Assembly (NCBI RefSeq): GCF_947172395.1
Contig: NC_069091.1
Location: 682,001-746,000, forward strand
Length of the DNA stretch: 64,000 nt
Origin: Bicyclus anynana
Lineage: Eukaryota; Arthropoda; Insecta; Lepidoptera; Nymphalidae
Direction: 5' to 3'
Below the pieces are notes generated by a model. The model saw only the letters and a list, made by a program, of their open reading frames with translations. It had not been told where the DNA came from and searched no databases. This document shows positions 1 through 11,293 of the stretch, in pieces (the first letter of the stretch is position 1; each line of letters begins with the position of its first letter). The position numbers and the translations under genes were made by a program.

Positions 1-122
1 GCTCTGGGGACGCGTATTGTCCTTGTGACTAACCAACCAATGAGGGATGTGAAATGCTATTCAAACCTATTTATTTATTATTATTATTAACTACTTTGTC
101 ACAAATATTTCACTACTTCCAG

Positions 123-296
123 TACTTCGAGCAAGACGACCCCGAGCTGTACCTGTCCAAGATCAAGTACATCCTGGAGACGGACCTGGACGCGTCCGAC
201 TCCGTCCCGGAGATATACTTCGCGGATGACGTGTACGACTCGTCCGGACGCCTCGTGGTGACGAGGGACCTCGTACCCAACGGCTCTACCATAAGG
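123..296 (+). CDS. AREL1: AREL1 exon, N-lobe part of HECT domain
   Basis: The exon follows the acceptor TTTCACTACTTCCAG and ends at AGG before the donor GTGAGA. It encodes 58 residues from YFEQDDPELYLSKIKYIL to DLVPNGSTIR, in phase 0 at both ends. The ATG at 54 upstream is intronic and not a start. Confidence 0.85.
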
Positions 297-3200
297 GTGA
301 GATTTCTAATTTTTCCAACTACAAAACGACCCAACTAAGTTTAGCCGCTGATACCAATATGATGTCTATACTTTATGGGACCCCGCTGTTGCCTAAGAAC
401 CAAGTTCACTCCAAGAAAAGCTTCTTCAATGTACAATGTACAATCATTGCACCAGTTACAGTTTTATTATAAAGTTATATAGATATGTTATCATACTAAA
501 TAGATGTTAAACTTATAATAGTTTCAAGACTGCTGGATATATCGGTAATCGAAGTTGGACGTAGTTTGAACGGGGACAAAGAATCCTGATCTTTCGGAAG
601 TTGGTATATCTTAAGAAAGCCCCATGTCAAATTATGTTCACTATTATTTTTACCCGACTGCGTCAGAAGGAGGGTAATGTTTTTCGAGCTTATGTATGTA
701 TATGTATGTCCATTTCTGTGGCACGTCCTGCAGCCCAAACGACTGGATGGTCTTGAGGTGTCATTAAGATCGCCAGAACTGTGGTTATATAAATTTTCGA
801 AATGGCGTCCGTAAATGAAAATAGGTAGGGGGTGGGTTAGTTATTTTCTTAACCTAATAATATGGGTTGGATACCCATATTGTTAGATTAAAAAAATGGA
901 AGGCCGTAAAAATACCATTTCAAAACTATATCACTGTTTTAACACAAATTAATAAATTATTCATGATTTTTAAATTAAGTTTGGTAAGAAATCCCAAACT
1001 TTTATTAATTGATATCGATATATTTCAGACCCTTATTATATAAACAATATTAATTTCGTACTACACAAAATTAATATTGTTTATATTAAATTTGATATAA
1101 GTCCATTCCAAATTTCTGCAAATTTGGTTCAGCAGTCGCGACGTGAAAGAGCAACAAATATTGATACCATCATAACCATTAGTTTTTCGCAATACTCGTA
1201 AAAACCATGTTTTTAAGGGGATAAATTGTAACCTATGTGTTAATCCAGGGCATTATCTGTCTTTGTTTTAAATTTCAACCAAATCGGTTCAGTAGTTGTG
1301 ACGTTAAAAATTAACAAGTTTAGTATATAGTTAGTTAGTTTATTCATAGATACTCGTATTGTGATACGTACTTGTTTTTAAAATGAAAATAAATTCTATT
1401 CAATTTGTTTGACTACGATTGACCTGACCTCTGATATAAAAGTGTTTGTCATAATTGATCGCGTTATCACATCAAACCACTGACCCATTGTGATGCTGAT
1501 AAATCTTCTAAAATAGAAAATATTTCAATCAAAATTGAAGGAAAATGATATTAAAAATTATGAAGTTTATCATTGTGGAATACATTTCTTAATTGTTTTA
1601 CTACATTGGGTTTTTTGATATTTAAGTTATCTTTGAGGTCAACATATTTTCGTTGACATAAATGCGAATAATAATGCTAAGTACTTCAGTCAATAGGAGC
1701 CCGCTAAATCGGTAACATATCTCTCGGTGCACAGAGGTGTGAATCTCCCTTTTCCTGAGATTCGGGTTGTGATGAATAAATCAGTGTTCGGTGCACATTG
1801 ACCATGAAAGTATATCTGTGCAGTATTGCTGTCGCTTTGTTTACAGTGATAATAACTGATGCACAACAAAAGCCATGGTAAGCAAATACACTCATTATGT
1901 GCACGTTGCAAATACAAAAAGTATTCTTGTTCAAATTTAAAGTTCTTGAATTTTTAACTCGTGTTTTGTGAGCAGTTATTGGCCCATAACAGTCGTCTTA
2001 AAGAAATCCGATTTAAGTATTAGGTATTTGTTTTTGCACCTCGGGATCCCAACGTCCGACGTCTTCGAACTATGTGCCCCACCCATTACCACTACAAAAG
2101 ATACAGCCTTAGCATAGCATATTATAGCACACTAAACCATAAATAAAAGCAAAGTCTTATAGCATAGATGAAGGAAAAATGCGAAAAGTATAAATTACTA
2201 GTTACATCACAAAAAAAAATATTTTTAATAATTTTAATTTTTTCCCTTTTCCTCGTGAGAACGCATAGAGGTATTAAATTGAATGTCTTAGAGTGTATAA
2301 TATTTGTATAAGTGTGTAATATTTGTATAAGTTAGGACTTTTTTGTAAGTACCTACTTCCTTTTTTTTATAGCTCTATTATTGTACAAAGTGTTTCGTTT
2401 CTAATGTTCATGAATGTTATTGCAGTGGCGCTGGACACATGGGCATGACATATTGTGGGCAATCGTGGACAGACTATTTTAGTAACATAGGTGGCAGTAA
2501 AGGCAATACCGATTACGGAAATGGCCCGAACTACAGCGACTATGGCGGTGGCAGCTATAGGCGGCCAAACCACCGCAATGGTGACAGTGCCACCAATGGC
2601 AATAGCTCCACTGGCAATAGCTCCACTGGCAGTGTCCAACCAGTGCTATACTGCAATGGGTGCCACATCCGCTACATTGGAAACGGACAGAACAACACAA
2701 ATCAGGTTTACATTGATGAAAACAAACATCTATACCCAGAATGGCATCCCAGGGGACCACAACGGTTTCCCGGCGGAGGTGGATGGATGAATAACCGAGG
2801 AGACTGGTGGATGAATAACGGGAGAGGCCGAGGCATGAGTAACACCGGGGGCGTAAGCGTGAACAATACCGAAGGCGGGGGCATGAATAATAAAGCAGGA
2901 GGCATGAATAACACTGGAAGTGTAGGTAACGGCGGAGTTGGAAGCATGAATAACACCAGGGATGGTGGCATGAATGATGGAGAAGGCAGAAACATGAATA
3001 ACGCAGTAGGCCGAGACATGAATAACGGTGGAGGTGGAGGCATGAATAACGGTGGAGGCGGATATATGAATTACGGTGGAGGTGGATATATGAATAACGG
3101 TGGAGGCGGAGGCATGTACAACCGTAGAGGCGGATATATAAATAACGGTGGAGGCGGAGGCATGAATAACGGTAGAGACGGAGGAATGAATAACGGGAGA

Positions 3201-6200
3201 GGCCGAGGCATGAGTAACACCGGGGGCGTAATCATGAACAATACCGAAGGCGGAGGCATGAATAATAAGGCAGGAGCCATGAATAACATCGGAAGTGTAG
3301 GTAACGGCGGAGTTGGAAGCATGAATAACACCAGGGACGGTGGCATGAATGATGGAGAAGGCAGAAACATGAATAACGCAGTAGGCCGAGGCATGAATAA
3401 CGGTGGAGGTGGACGCATGAATAACGGTGGAGGCGGATATATGAATTACGGTGGAGGCGGATATATGAATAACGGTAGAGGCGGAGGCATGTACAACCGT
3501 AGAGGCGGATATATAAATAACGGTGGAGGCGGAAGCATGAATAACGGTAGAGACGGAGGAATGAATAACGGTGGAGGTGGAGGCATGAAAAACGGTGGAG
3601 GCGGAGGCATGTATAACCGTAGTGGCGGATTTGTAAATAACGGTGGAGGCGGAGGCATGAATAACAGTGGTGGCGGAGGAATGAATAACGGTGGAGGTGG
3701 AGGCATGAATAACGGTGGTGGCGGAGACTCGAATAACGGTGGTGGCGGAGGCTCGAATAACGGTGGAGGCACAGGCATTAATAACGGTGGTGGCGGAGGC
3801 ACCGATAACGGTGGAGGCAGGGGCACGAAAAATGGTGCAGGCGGAGGCACGAATAACGGTGGAGGCGGAGGCATGATTAGAAACAGACATTATAATTATG
3901 ATTATAATATTAATTATTATGATTATAATTACTATTAAAGTTGGTCGTATTTGACGTTTATTTTGCCTCAATAGGCCGAACTCCGAAAATTGTATTATTG
4001 TTAATTTACAATGTTTAATTTTAAATATTTTATTAAATACTTCATTAATTAATTTATCACGCGTCAATATTATAACAATGTTCACACCAATAGATTGGTT
4101 GTTTGCAGGAACTTTCATACTATTAAACCGCCATTTTTTAGATGTAATCGAATCCTGTGAATCGGTTTCGTTGAAACCATCGTTAATCTATACTTCTATA
4201 CTAATATTATAAAGAGGTAAAGTTTGTAAGTTTGTAAGTTTGTCACATTTTTTAAATGGGGTAATCTTCGGAACTACTGGTCCGATTTTGAAAATTCTTT
4301 CACCAGTAGAATGCTACATTATCGGGGAGTGCTATAGGCTATATTTTATATTGGTATCATATATATTAGCCGAGTTATCACAGTTTTTGTCAAACAGGTC
4401 GGACTGAATATCCTCTTAAACAGACTTATTCGCATGCGCTGCCTTAACTATTGTGTAAAATTGAAATCAATGTATGGAGACTTTATGTATATTTAAAAGT
4501 TCTACAAAAAAGTCCGCGACACCTATCTATCTATCTTCTATATATTAGCAGATATAGTACTTTTTGTGTTTTAAAAATTATTAATTTTATATAATTAGGT
4601 TTACGTCATTATTTATACAACTAAACTTTAATCCTTATTAAAATAAATTATTTAATAATCACAAGGATATTATGGAGATAAGATTTGCCCTTTACAGTAT
4701 GTTAATTACTTAAATAGTTTGGGATATAATACAAAATTTCTAAAAGACGCAGAAATTCCGCTATATGACGCCCGGCGCTTTCATTTACGTAGTTCCCGTT
4801 CCCGCGTGAATATGGGGATCAAACATAGCCTATGACACGTACATGTAGTGGTAGGGTAGGGGTAGGGTAGGGTAGGGGTAGTGGTAAAGTTGACATCGAA
4901 ATTTACGCGGACGAAGTCGCGGGCTTCCGCTAGTGTTCTATATTTTTTCACTACAGCAAAATGTAAAACCATAGCAGACACCAACACACAGTAATAACAT
5001 AAAATTTAAAATATTCACTTTCAGTGCGCTTTCATTTGAGACCCCACTCGAGTATATTTGCAGATATTCGGTTATTTTCCCCACTTTCACCCCCTACAAT
5101 TTTTAAACGGCTCAACTGATTTTCATCAAACATGTCTAAGAACACTCGTCCGTAAGTCACGTCAGTCATTAATACAAAATAAACTAATTTAAAATCGGTT
5201 TATCCTTTCAGGAGCTATGGTGCCACAGACAGACAGACAGATACATCAAACTTATAACATCCCTCTTTTTGCGTTAGGGGTTAAAAATGACAAAGCTTAT
5301 TCCATGTATTTATTAATTATAGTAGGTATATTTAACTATATGTACGGAATGCCTAACTGTCACCCAAATACGAAATGTAGGAGCTTTTGACGTTTTTTTT
5401 TATTTATAAAAATTTAACCGACTTCAAAAACACAAAAATGCATCACTTAATTATTCATAGTAGTTAGGTTAGTAGTTAGTTAGGTATTCGTAAGTTATTG
5501 GTTAACAAGACAACTAAATAACTTATAAATATCAATGTTATAAAAACTGATTTTTTATTTATATCTAATTTTGTTATTTTTGTTTATTTGTGTATTTTTT
5601 TAATATATAAATAAATGTTGTTGAACAGATGAAACTTTTTATTTCGCCAATTATATAATAATAATTATAGTATCTAATTAATTAATATATAATAGTGAAG
5701 TATTACTAGTATATCAGTAGGATATCATCACCAGTATATCAGTGAAGTCATGAAAAGTAAAGACATGCCTATGAAAGATAAAAGGAAAATTTTCAACATG
5801 TAACATGTTATACGGGTGTCAAACTTGGGCATTGACAGAACAACTGGAAAACAAAATAAAAATTTGCTAGAACGGAATAGAGAGAAGCACTATAGGAGTC
5901 AAAAGAAAGGACCGAGTAAAATTAAGACATAAAAGCAAAATTATACTACATAATAAAAGCAGAATTACACAGTATTTCCCGACTAGTAGGAATGAGAATG
6001 GGGAATATTGGTCATATTTAAAAAAAAGATATGACAAATATTCTTATTAAAAAAAGAAAAAAAATCGGTCGTTATTCGTTCAATATAGTTCAACTCACGA
6101 CTGTCAGGGGTCTTTCCCTCGTTAGTCTTGCTTTCTGTCAACTGTATGTATTACTTGGAAATCAATCCAATATTTTTTTGTAGGTTTAATTTGCAATCAG

Positions 6201-9037
6201 TCTATCCAATATACCAATCGAATTCAACAAAAATGCTACCTATACTAATGCCTTTCTTGATGAATACTGTTTACCAACAAAGAAATTAGGAATGAAGGTA
6301 GAAAACGCTTGTCATTTCATAACTTATTGATTTTAAATCATGTATGGTTTGTTTATAAAATGTGATATATAATATATTAACCATATCTAATTGTTCTATG
6401 TTTATTAATCAAATTTATTTTCATTAATTTAAGACCAAGTTAATTATAATTATTATTAGGTGTGAAATGACTAGTGATTTATACCTTCATTTTTAATTCG
6501 TTTGTTGGTAAACAGTACTCATTAGGAAAGGCTGTAGTATAGGTATGCTAGGTATTTATGTTGAGTTCCGCGAGTTGGTGAGTTGTAAGTCAGCAGCGCT
6601 GTGTCGTGCAGGTACGCAACGACACCAAGCTGAAGTACCTGGACGCGCTGGCGCAGTGGCGGCTGGCGTCGCGCTGGCGGCCCGAGACCGACGCCTTCCT
6701 GCGCGGCCTCACGCTGCTCGTGCCCGACAACCTGCTGGCCATCTTCGACGAGAACGAGCTGGAGGTGATTATTATTTAAACTAGTACATACCACGATAAA
6801 ACGACCCAGTTGCATGGATCGTGGTCACGACTGAAGTTGCGAGATGCGAAGTTGACAGCAGCTGTTAGGGGCAGAATCGATCTACTCTCTTTCTAGTTCT
6901 TTTTCTATTTTCAACAACCTCGTGCTTTTGTTATTAGGCGTTTCGCGGTGCCCTCTTGGTTTGCACAATTTGACCACCGGGTTCCACTCGCTGGCTAGTT
7001 CAATGGTTTCTCAAACTACTCGGGGTATATAATGGCGGTCCGTGGAATCCGTGGATTATGGATCTCAATCCAATGTTTAGTTAATCATAATGAACATCCA
7101 CGAAATAGGTTTAAAATCACGAGCCGGAGGTGGGTGTCAATATAAGGACACACGCTAGCTTCCAGCGGTTACCTGTAACTCCCTTAAAGTCGTCGGACGA
7201 CTTAGTGAGGGGGCCCGCTTCCCGGCGCGAGGTTCCATGGTCTCTAACATCTAATTTGAGTGTCGAAATATGGGTCATTGTACCTTAGCGGAAATAAAAG
7301 AAAATATTTTTTTAACTATTTTTCATTATACAAATCTACGAATTTACTTTAATTCTTTCGAAATAATATTCATTATCTCTCAAGAAATGCAACACCACGC
7401 AACACTAATACGGGTAATATTGGCGGATTGATGACGTTATCAATGCAGTAATGGATTTGACGTTTGCTGTCAATTGTCATCTCATAGTTGCTTTAAGGGC
7501 GCCATCTTGATAAAACTCAAAAACTTCGGTTTTAATTATATTTATTTCTTTTTATTTAGTAACATTTATTCACTTTAATAAATTTTAATAAGATCCTTGT
7601 ATTCTTTTAATTTTAATGATACGGGGTACAGGAGTGGACCTGAAATGGACCATCTCCGTTCAACTTGATTCTGCACGCATCCCCGAAATAATAATTAAAG
7701 TAATTGGCAGACAGATGGACATTAAAGTTATGTTATAAGGGTTCTGTTATTCTGTTTGAGTTATGGAACCCTTAGAATGCCCTACGTCATTGGAGATGTC
7801 GCGTCGCAGCTGCTGATGTGCGGCACGGAGGAGGTGTGCGTGGCGGACTGGCGCGCGCACGCGCTGGTGTCGGGCGCGGGCCGCGACTGGGAGCGGCGCC
7901 TGGGCTGGCTGTGGGCCGCCGTCGCCAACCTCAGCGCCGAGGAGCGCGCGCGCCTGCTGCAGTTCACCACGGGCTGCAGCCAGCTGCCGCCCGGCGGCTT
8001 CCAGGTACCGTCTCCTGCTCGTACTGTCGAACGTCCAGGGCTTGCGAGCACGGCGCCTTCAACCAGGATCGAAATTGGTACTGTCAAATGGAGGGGTTAA
8101 GCCAATAGTCCACCACGCTGGCCCTATGCGGATTATGTGACTTCACACACGCAGAGAATTAGGATAATTTTCAGGTATACAGGTTTCCTCACGATGTTTT
8201 TCCTTCACCGGTTGAGACACGGGTTATTTAATTTCTTAAAATGCACACAACTGAAAAGTTGGAGGTGCATGTCCCGGACGGAATTCGAACCCACACCCTC
8301 AGGAATCCGAGGCAGAGGTCATATCCACTGTGCTATCACGGCTTATTATAGCTCAAGCCGTGATAGTTAAGTATTTCATAGTAAAAAAGTATTTTAAAGT
8401 ATTTAAAAGTATAAAGTCAAGTCAGTACTTGATCGCCATACTGGCAAGAAAATACCTGGTATACTAATAACCTCGAATAAATACGCACTATCCCTTTTTT
8501 TATTTTTTACAAGTTACCCCTTGACTACAATCTCACCTGATGGTATGTGATGATGCAATCTAAGATGGAAGCGAGCTAACTTGTTAAGAGGAAGATGAAA
8601 ATCCACACCCCTTTCGACATCATACACGAACGCTAAATTGCTTGGCGGTATGCCTTTGCTGAAAGGGTGTAACTAGACCACGGCCGAAGCCTCCCACCAG
8701 CCAGACCTGAACCAATTAAGAAAACCTCAATCTTGTAAATCCACTGCGCTATGGAAGAGAATCCACATGCCTTTCGGTTTTAACATTTTTCGATAGGCGG
8801 TACACCTTTGCCGATAGGGTGGTAACTACCCACGGCCGAAGCCAAACGCACCATCTCCACTTCCAGGAGCTGAACCCGCGCTTCCAGATCACGGCGGCGC
8901 CCACGTTCGGCGCGCTGCCCACGGCTCACACGTGCTTCAACCAGCTGTGCCTGCCCGACTACGACTCCTACGAGCACCTGGTGCGCGCGCTGCTGTGGGC
9001 CATCAACGAGGGCGGCGAGGGCTTCGGCATGATATAG
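123..9037 (+). CDS. AREL1: AREL1-like HECT E3 ubiquitin ligase (3' part, four exons)
   Basis: Four exons, 123-296, 6612-6764, 7810-8004 and 8867-9037, join in one frame (all phase 0) and give the last 230 residues of a HECT-type ubiquitin ligase. They have AG acceptors and GT donors and end at TAG. Recognisable blocks in order are DPELYLSKIKYIL, LVPDNLLAIFDENELE, LLMCGTEE, LLQFTTGCSQLPPGGF and TAHTCFNQLCLPDY, which follow the HECT domain of AREL1/KIAA0317 closely, including the C-terminal GFGM ending. HECT ligases accept ubiquitin from an E2 onto a cysteine and pass it to substrates; vertebrate AREL1 targets pro-apoptotic IAP antagonists. The catalytic cysteine is the TGC at 8933-8935. The N-terminal part, with the filamin-type repeat known in the family, lies upstream of the window. 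Exons are strongly GC-rich against AT-rich introns. Family assignment is firm; orthology rests on remembered motifs. Confidence 0.9.
297..1803. other. Intron sequence without a recognised feature
   Basis: AT-rich AREL1 intron. Short inverted A/T-rich patches are visible around 1030-1090. No exon, SINE head or retrotransposon protein is seen before the nested gene. Confidence 0.5.
1804..3938 (+). CDS. Secreted Gly/Asn/Met-rich repetitive protein, nested in AREL1 intron
   Basis: Two exons, 1804-1877 and 2426-3938, join across a 548-bp intron (donor GTAAGC, acceptor TTATTGCAG, phase 2) into 528 residues. ATG 1804 opens a clear signal peptide, MKVYLCSIAVALFTVIITDA, followed by QQKPC. Residues to about 120 form a non-repetitive N-terminal part with four cysteines (the junction Cys, TYCGQ, and the pair in YCNGCHIRY). 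After that come dozens of short units of the form MNNGGGGG. Part of this array is a 125-residue block present twice, 2811-3185 and 3186-3560. The C-terminus is Tyr/Asn-rich (HYNYDYN, YDYNYY). Low complexity and secretion suggest a structural product such as cuticle, eggshell, silk or peritrophic matrix, but no family is recognised. It lies on the host gene's strand. Confidence 0.8.
2035..2100 (-). mobile_element. Tiny LINE relic in nested-gene intron
   Basis: The segment around GGATCCCAACGTCCGA and GTGCCCCACCCATT matches the better preserved LINE 3'-end piece at 62165-62290. On the minus strand such pieces encode the TGHIVR..DGRW type tail of a retrotransposon reverse transcriptase protein. 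It is only a fragment. Confidence 0.4.
2811..3560 (+). repeat. 375-bp coding tandem duplication (two copies)
   Basis: Copies 2811-3185 and 3186-3560 are exactly 375 bp (125 codons) each and differ at few positions. Both begin MNNGRGRGMSNTGG and end MNNGRDGG. The same start codon context recurs at 3561, where the simpler array continues. This is a higher-order repeat built on a degenerate MNNGGGGG unit. Confidence 0.95.
4195..4933 (+). mobile_element. Non-autonomous Helitron-like element, copy 1
   Basis: It begins TCTATACTAATATTATAAAG and ends with a near-hairpin (GCGGACG...CTTCCGC) running into CTAG followed by T, the layout expected of Helitrons (5' TC, 3' hairpin and CTRR, A/T target). The first 600 bp are nearly identical to the element at 42850. 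It holds a short TAGGG-type array (about 4845-4885) and no protein. Confidence 0.75.
4934..5745. other. Repeat-derived intron sequence
   Basis: No gene. About 5040-5290 resembles a common lepidopteran repeat tail with an ACAGACAGACAGA run and a GCGTTAGGGGTTAAAAA end. The remainder is A/T-rich. Confidence 0.4.
5750..6010 (+). mobile_element. Decayed LINE reverse-transcriptase fragment
   Basis: Piecing frames together gives remnants of the C-terminal reverse transcriptase region of a lepidopteran LINE: a CQTWAL-like stretch, then an RTEQLENK-like stretch, ERSTIGVKRKDRV-like residues and an IKAK run. Multiple stops and frameshifts make it non-functional. Plus-strand orientation. Confidence 0.5.
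6011..6611. other. A/T-rich intron end, nothing recognised
   Basis: No exon or known repeat seen before the acceptor at 6610-6611. Confidence 0.4.
6612..6764 (+). CDS. AREL1: AREL1 exon, HECT N-lobe to linker
   Basis: 51 codons from VRNDTKLKYLDALAQWRLAS to FDENELE. The acceptor is TCGTGCAG and the donor GTGATT. Overlapping open frames on both strands here are by-products of the GC-rich codons. Confidence 0.88.
6765..7809. other. AREL1 intron, unassigned
   Basis: A 1,045-bp intron. The part 6830-7250 is less A/T-rich and includes a GTCGTCGGACGAC palindrome near 7190; it may be an old repeat. No coding evidence. Confidence 0.4.
7810..8004 (+). CDS. AREL1: AREL1 exon, HECT C-lobe
   Basis: 65 codons from LLMCGTEEVCVADWRAH to LPPGGFQ. 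The acceptor is GCGTCGCAG and the donor GTACCG. It contains the conserved LLQFTTG segment that precedes the catalytic loop in HECT ligases. Confidence 0.9.
8089..8342 (-). mobile_element. SINE family B, 5' end intact, tail truncated
   Basis: Reverse-oriented copy of the tRNA-derived SINE whose best plus-strand copy is at 23881. The tRNA-like head lies at the right end, with B box complement GGAATTCGAACC and A box complement CCACTGTGCTA. It lies just inside the AREL1 intron after the exon at 8004. Confidence 0.75.
8494..8843 (-). mobile_element. SINE family A, two reverse fragments
   Basis: 8494-8754 matches the reverse of the SINE at 20001 (TGACTACAATCTCACCTGATGG through to the tRNA-like head). 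8755-8843 repeats an internal portion a second time. The second piece ends about 23 bases before the AREL1 acceptor at 8866, so the branch point of that intron probably lies in SINE-derived sequence. Confidence 0.7.
8867..9037 (+). CDS. AREL1: AREL1 terminal coding exon with catalytic cysteine
   Basis: 56 codons plus TAG, from ELNPRFQITAAPTFG to EGGEGFGMI. The catalytic cysteine of the HECT thioester sits in AHTCFNQL (8933-8935). The acceptor TTCCAG follows a SINE remnant that ends only about 23 bases upstream. The last residue is Ile; I recall Leu in the vertebrate protein. Confidence 0.9.
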   Translation, partial: ELNPRFQITAAPTFGALPTAHTCFNQLCLPDYDSYEHLVRALLWAINEGGEGFGMI

Positions 9038-9135
9038 ATTACCACCACTAGAGGTGCACGTAAAATTCGCCAGAATACATTGTGGTAAAAAAATGGGGTT
9101 CACAATTCGAGAGCGGTGTCCATGATAAATTATCT

Positions 9136-9208
9136 GGTTTCAGTGGTTTCAAACCCAATTCTATATCTAAATAATAGATATAGAATTGGGTATGAAACCA
9201 CTGAAACC
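9136..9208. repeat. 73-nt near-perfect hairpin
   Basis: Two 34-base arms, from GGTTTCAGTGG to CTATATCTA and back, pair with a single mismatch around the 5-nt loop AATAA. It starts 99 bases after the AREL1 stop, so it probably falls in the 3' UTR. It could be a tiny foldback element or a precursor hairpin. Confidence 0.9.
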
Positions 9209-11105
9209 TTGGCTTGGAAACTGAAAAGTTGGCTCCTTGCGCTGTGAGTAGATGTCAAAACAATTAAGTTGGGTGGAATCACTTTTTTGATGGGCCAGCT
9301 TGTGTGACATCCTCTCACAGTATAATCAATTAATTAATTAACCAAACGGGGTCTCTTTCTCGAATTTAACCGCAACGCAAAATTTCATATGAAATTTCCA
9401 AATCTTCCTATTGTTTTGTCGGGTTTTGTGAAATGGTAGAATGTAGGTATACAGGGGGTCCACCGAAACCAGCTAAATTTTGAACGCGGTCTATGAGAAA
9501 AGAAGAAGTTTGGGAACCTCTTATATATGCACGCCACAACATTTGGACCCCGCGCCCCGCCTGAACAGCGAATTGAGGGATAAAATTAAGGGATGTTACA
9601 ATTTTAATCACTGATCAAGCTTGACCGAAGATTGAATACTATACGACAATAATTTGGGTCCCATTTCTGGATCTGTTGAGCTTTTGCTGAGTAATACGTT
9701 TCTAGGGGTACATACTAAAATGTACGTCGCTCAACACACTAGTATGGGGTGTAGATCAATGTATTTCAATAACACTAAGGGTGATTTCAGACTAGCGTAT
9801 TTTTTGCGCATAAACGGTCCTTTAAACTATAAATATAAAACGCTAGTCTGAAACTGCCCTAAAGCTGGCTTTTATACCACGCCTTTACGTATATTTTAAA
9901 AATATCTACTACACATCTATGAAGAAACGCTAAAACATGCAATCTTCTGTAATTAATTAAGATTTCCTTAAATTTCTAAGAATTATTTCTAAATCTCGAA
10001 TCATTCCACATTATTTTACAGAAACTGTTAAAATCTCTTCCGGAATTTTTATCAGAGCACGTCAAAAACTCCGACAAAAATTCCGGTAAACGTTTCACTG
10101 TTTTAAATGTATATTTTTTTTAACAATAAGTAAAAGTCTACCAATAACATTTACCTACTTCATTTAAAAACTACTAAAATGGTAGAATTAAATTCCACCA
10201 TGATGCTATCAACATCTAGTCATTATTTTGTCGAATCGACGATAAACGCGTTTATTTTTGTTATTTTATAAAGTTTATATACAATAACTTATTGAGACTC
10301 AGTGTTATGTTGTGTCGCTGACGACCTAATAGGTAGAAGAATTATTAAAACGGTAGGATATTTAGCTTGACAAACTTGAAACTTAGACCAAATGCACAGA
10401 ATAGAGAATTATACAGAATGAGTCTACGGAGGCAAAGGTCACATACACTGGGCTATCACGACTCTCAAAAAAAAAAACATATATATGAGACGCTATTTTT
10501 TTTGAATAATATTAGAAAATACTGATGCGACGCTTTGTGTCGTACTGACTCGAGAATGTATTAGTTTTTGAATTTGTATTTGGAATGGCGACATCACTGT
10601 TGTGTTCCGTGCGCTCTATCTGCCTGTTATTCTTTAATCTGTGCTTAGACGTAGCCTCAGAATAACAATTTGTGAATCTGATTACATAGCTATACTCGTA
10701 CTTTGAATAGATTTTATTTTGAATTGTATAAGTATTAAAACAATAAATCAGATTATACATATTAACAGACCGACTTAGTAATGAGGTCAATAAAAGGTCA
10801 CTAAATTATTCAATAGTGTTGCTAATCAACGTATCGATAGATTATAATCTAAAAAGTACCATCATTATTTGTATACTCCATGTTAAAATACGTTGTCGTA
10901 TTTGTTGTTACGTGGCCTAATAAATTGCAAACTGTTATCTTAAATGGCCTAGGACCCTAAATACCAATTATTTCGTATTATTAAAAGCTAACTACTAGTG
11001 AAACTAATCATTATTTTTGCAACTACTGATCGGTTATTTAGTCAAACATAGTTTGTTTTTTGTCTAGAGGTCTCACAATCGAGTATTTCCGACCTTTGAA
11101 TATAC
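9209..11105. other. Gene-free stretch downstream of AREL1
   Basis: It holds the short MITE at 9778-9860 and a SINE-B head remnant (10427-10465) but no coding evidence. The first AATAAA clearly seen after the AREL1 stop is at about 10740; the poly(A) site could not be fixed. Confidence 0.4.
9778..9860. mobile_element. Internally deleted MITE, short form of the element at 16753
   Basis: The ends AGGGTGATTTCAGACTAGCG and CGCTAGTCTGAAACTGCCCT are imperfect inverted repeats. They match the termini of the 278-bp element at 16753-17030, but only a short core remains. Confidence 0.75.
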
Positions 11106-11293
11106 TGTAGCTTGGCAAAACCTTTGTAACATTCCCGATGGTCCGCGAGCGACGGGAGCGGGGTAGCGATGCCCAGCGCGTACGACTTCATACCCGCGCA
11201 GACCTCTTTGCCCTCTATACTCAGGGAGTGAGTGCCCTCTATAGTGAGGGAGTGAGTGCCCTCTATAGATATCAACGAAATTGCCAAGCTATA
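11106..11293. mobile_element. MITE family with TAGCTTGGCAA ends, copy 1
   Basis: Terminal inverted repeats TGTAGCTTGGCAA and TTGCCAAGCTATA enclose a GC-rich core with ACCCGCGCAG. A 24-bp direct repeat (CCCTCTATA..GGGAGTGAGTG) occurs inside. Other copies lie at 48322 and 60486. Confidence 0.75.

Noticed and set aside
3446..3874. Pro-rich minus-strand frame (MPPPPPLF repeats)
   Set aside because: Another reverse reading of the same glycine codons.
2730..4118. 462-codon open frame on the minus strand across the glycine-rich exon
   Set aside because: Its repetitive HASASTVI sequence is the antisense shadow of the MNNGGGGG codons, which contain few stops in reverse. It has no independent features or splice context.
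6522..6815. Open frames on both strands over the AREL1 exon
   Set aside because: The true frame is fixed by HECT motifs and splice sites; the others are shadows of GC-rich codons.
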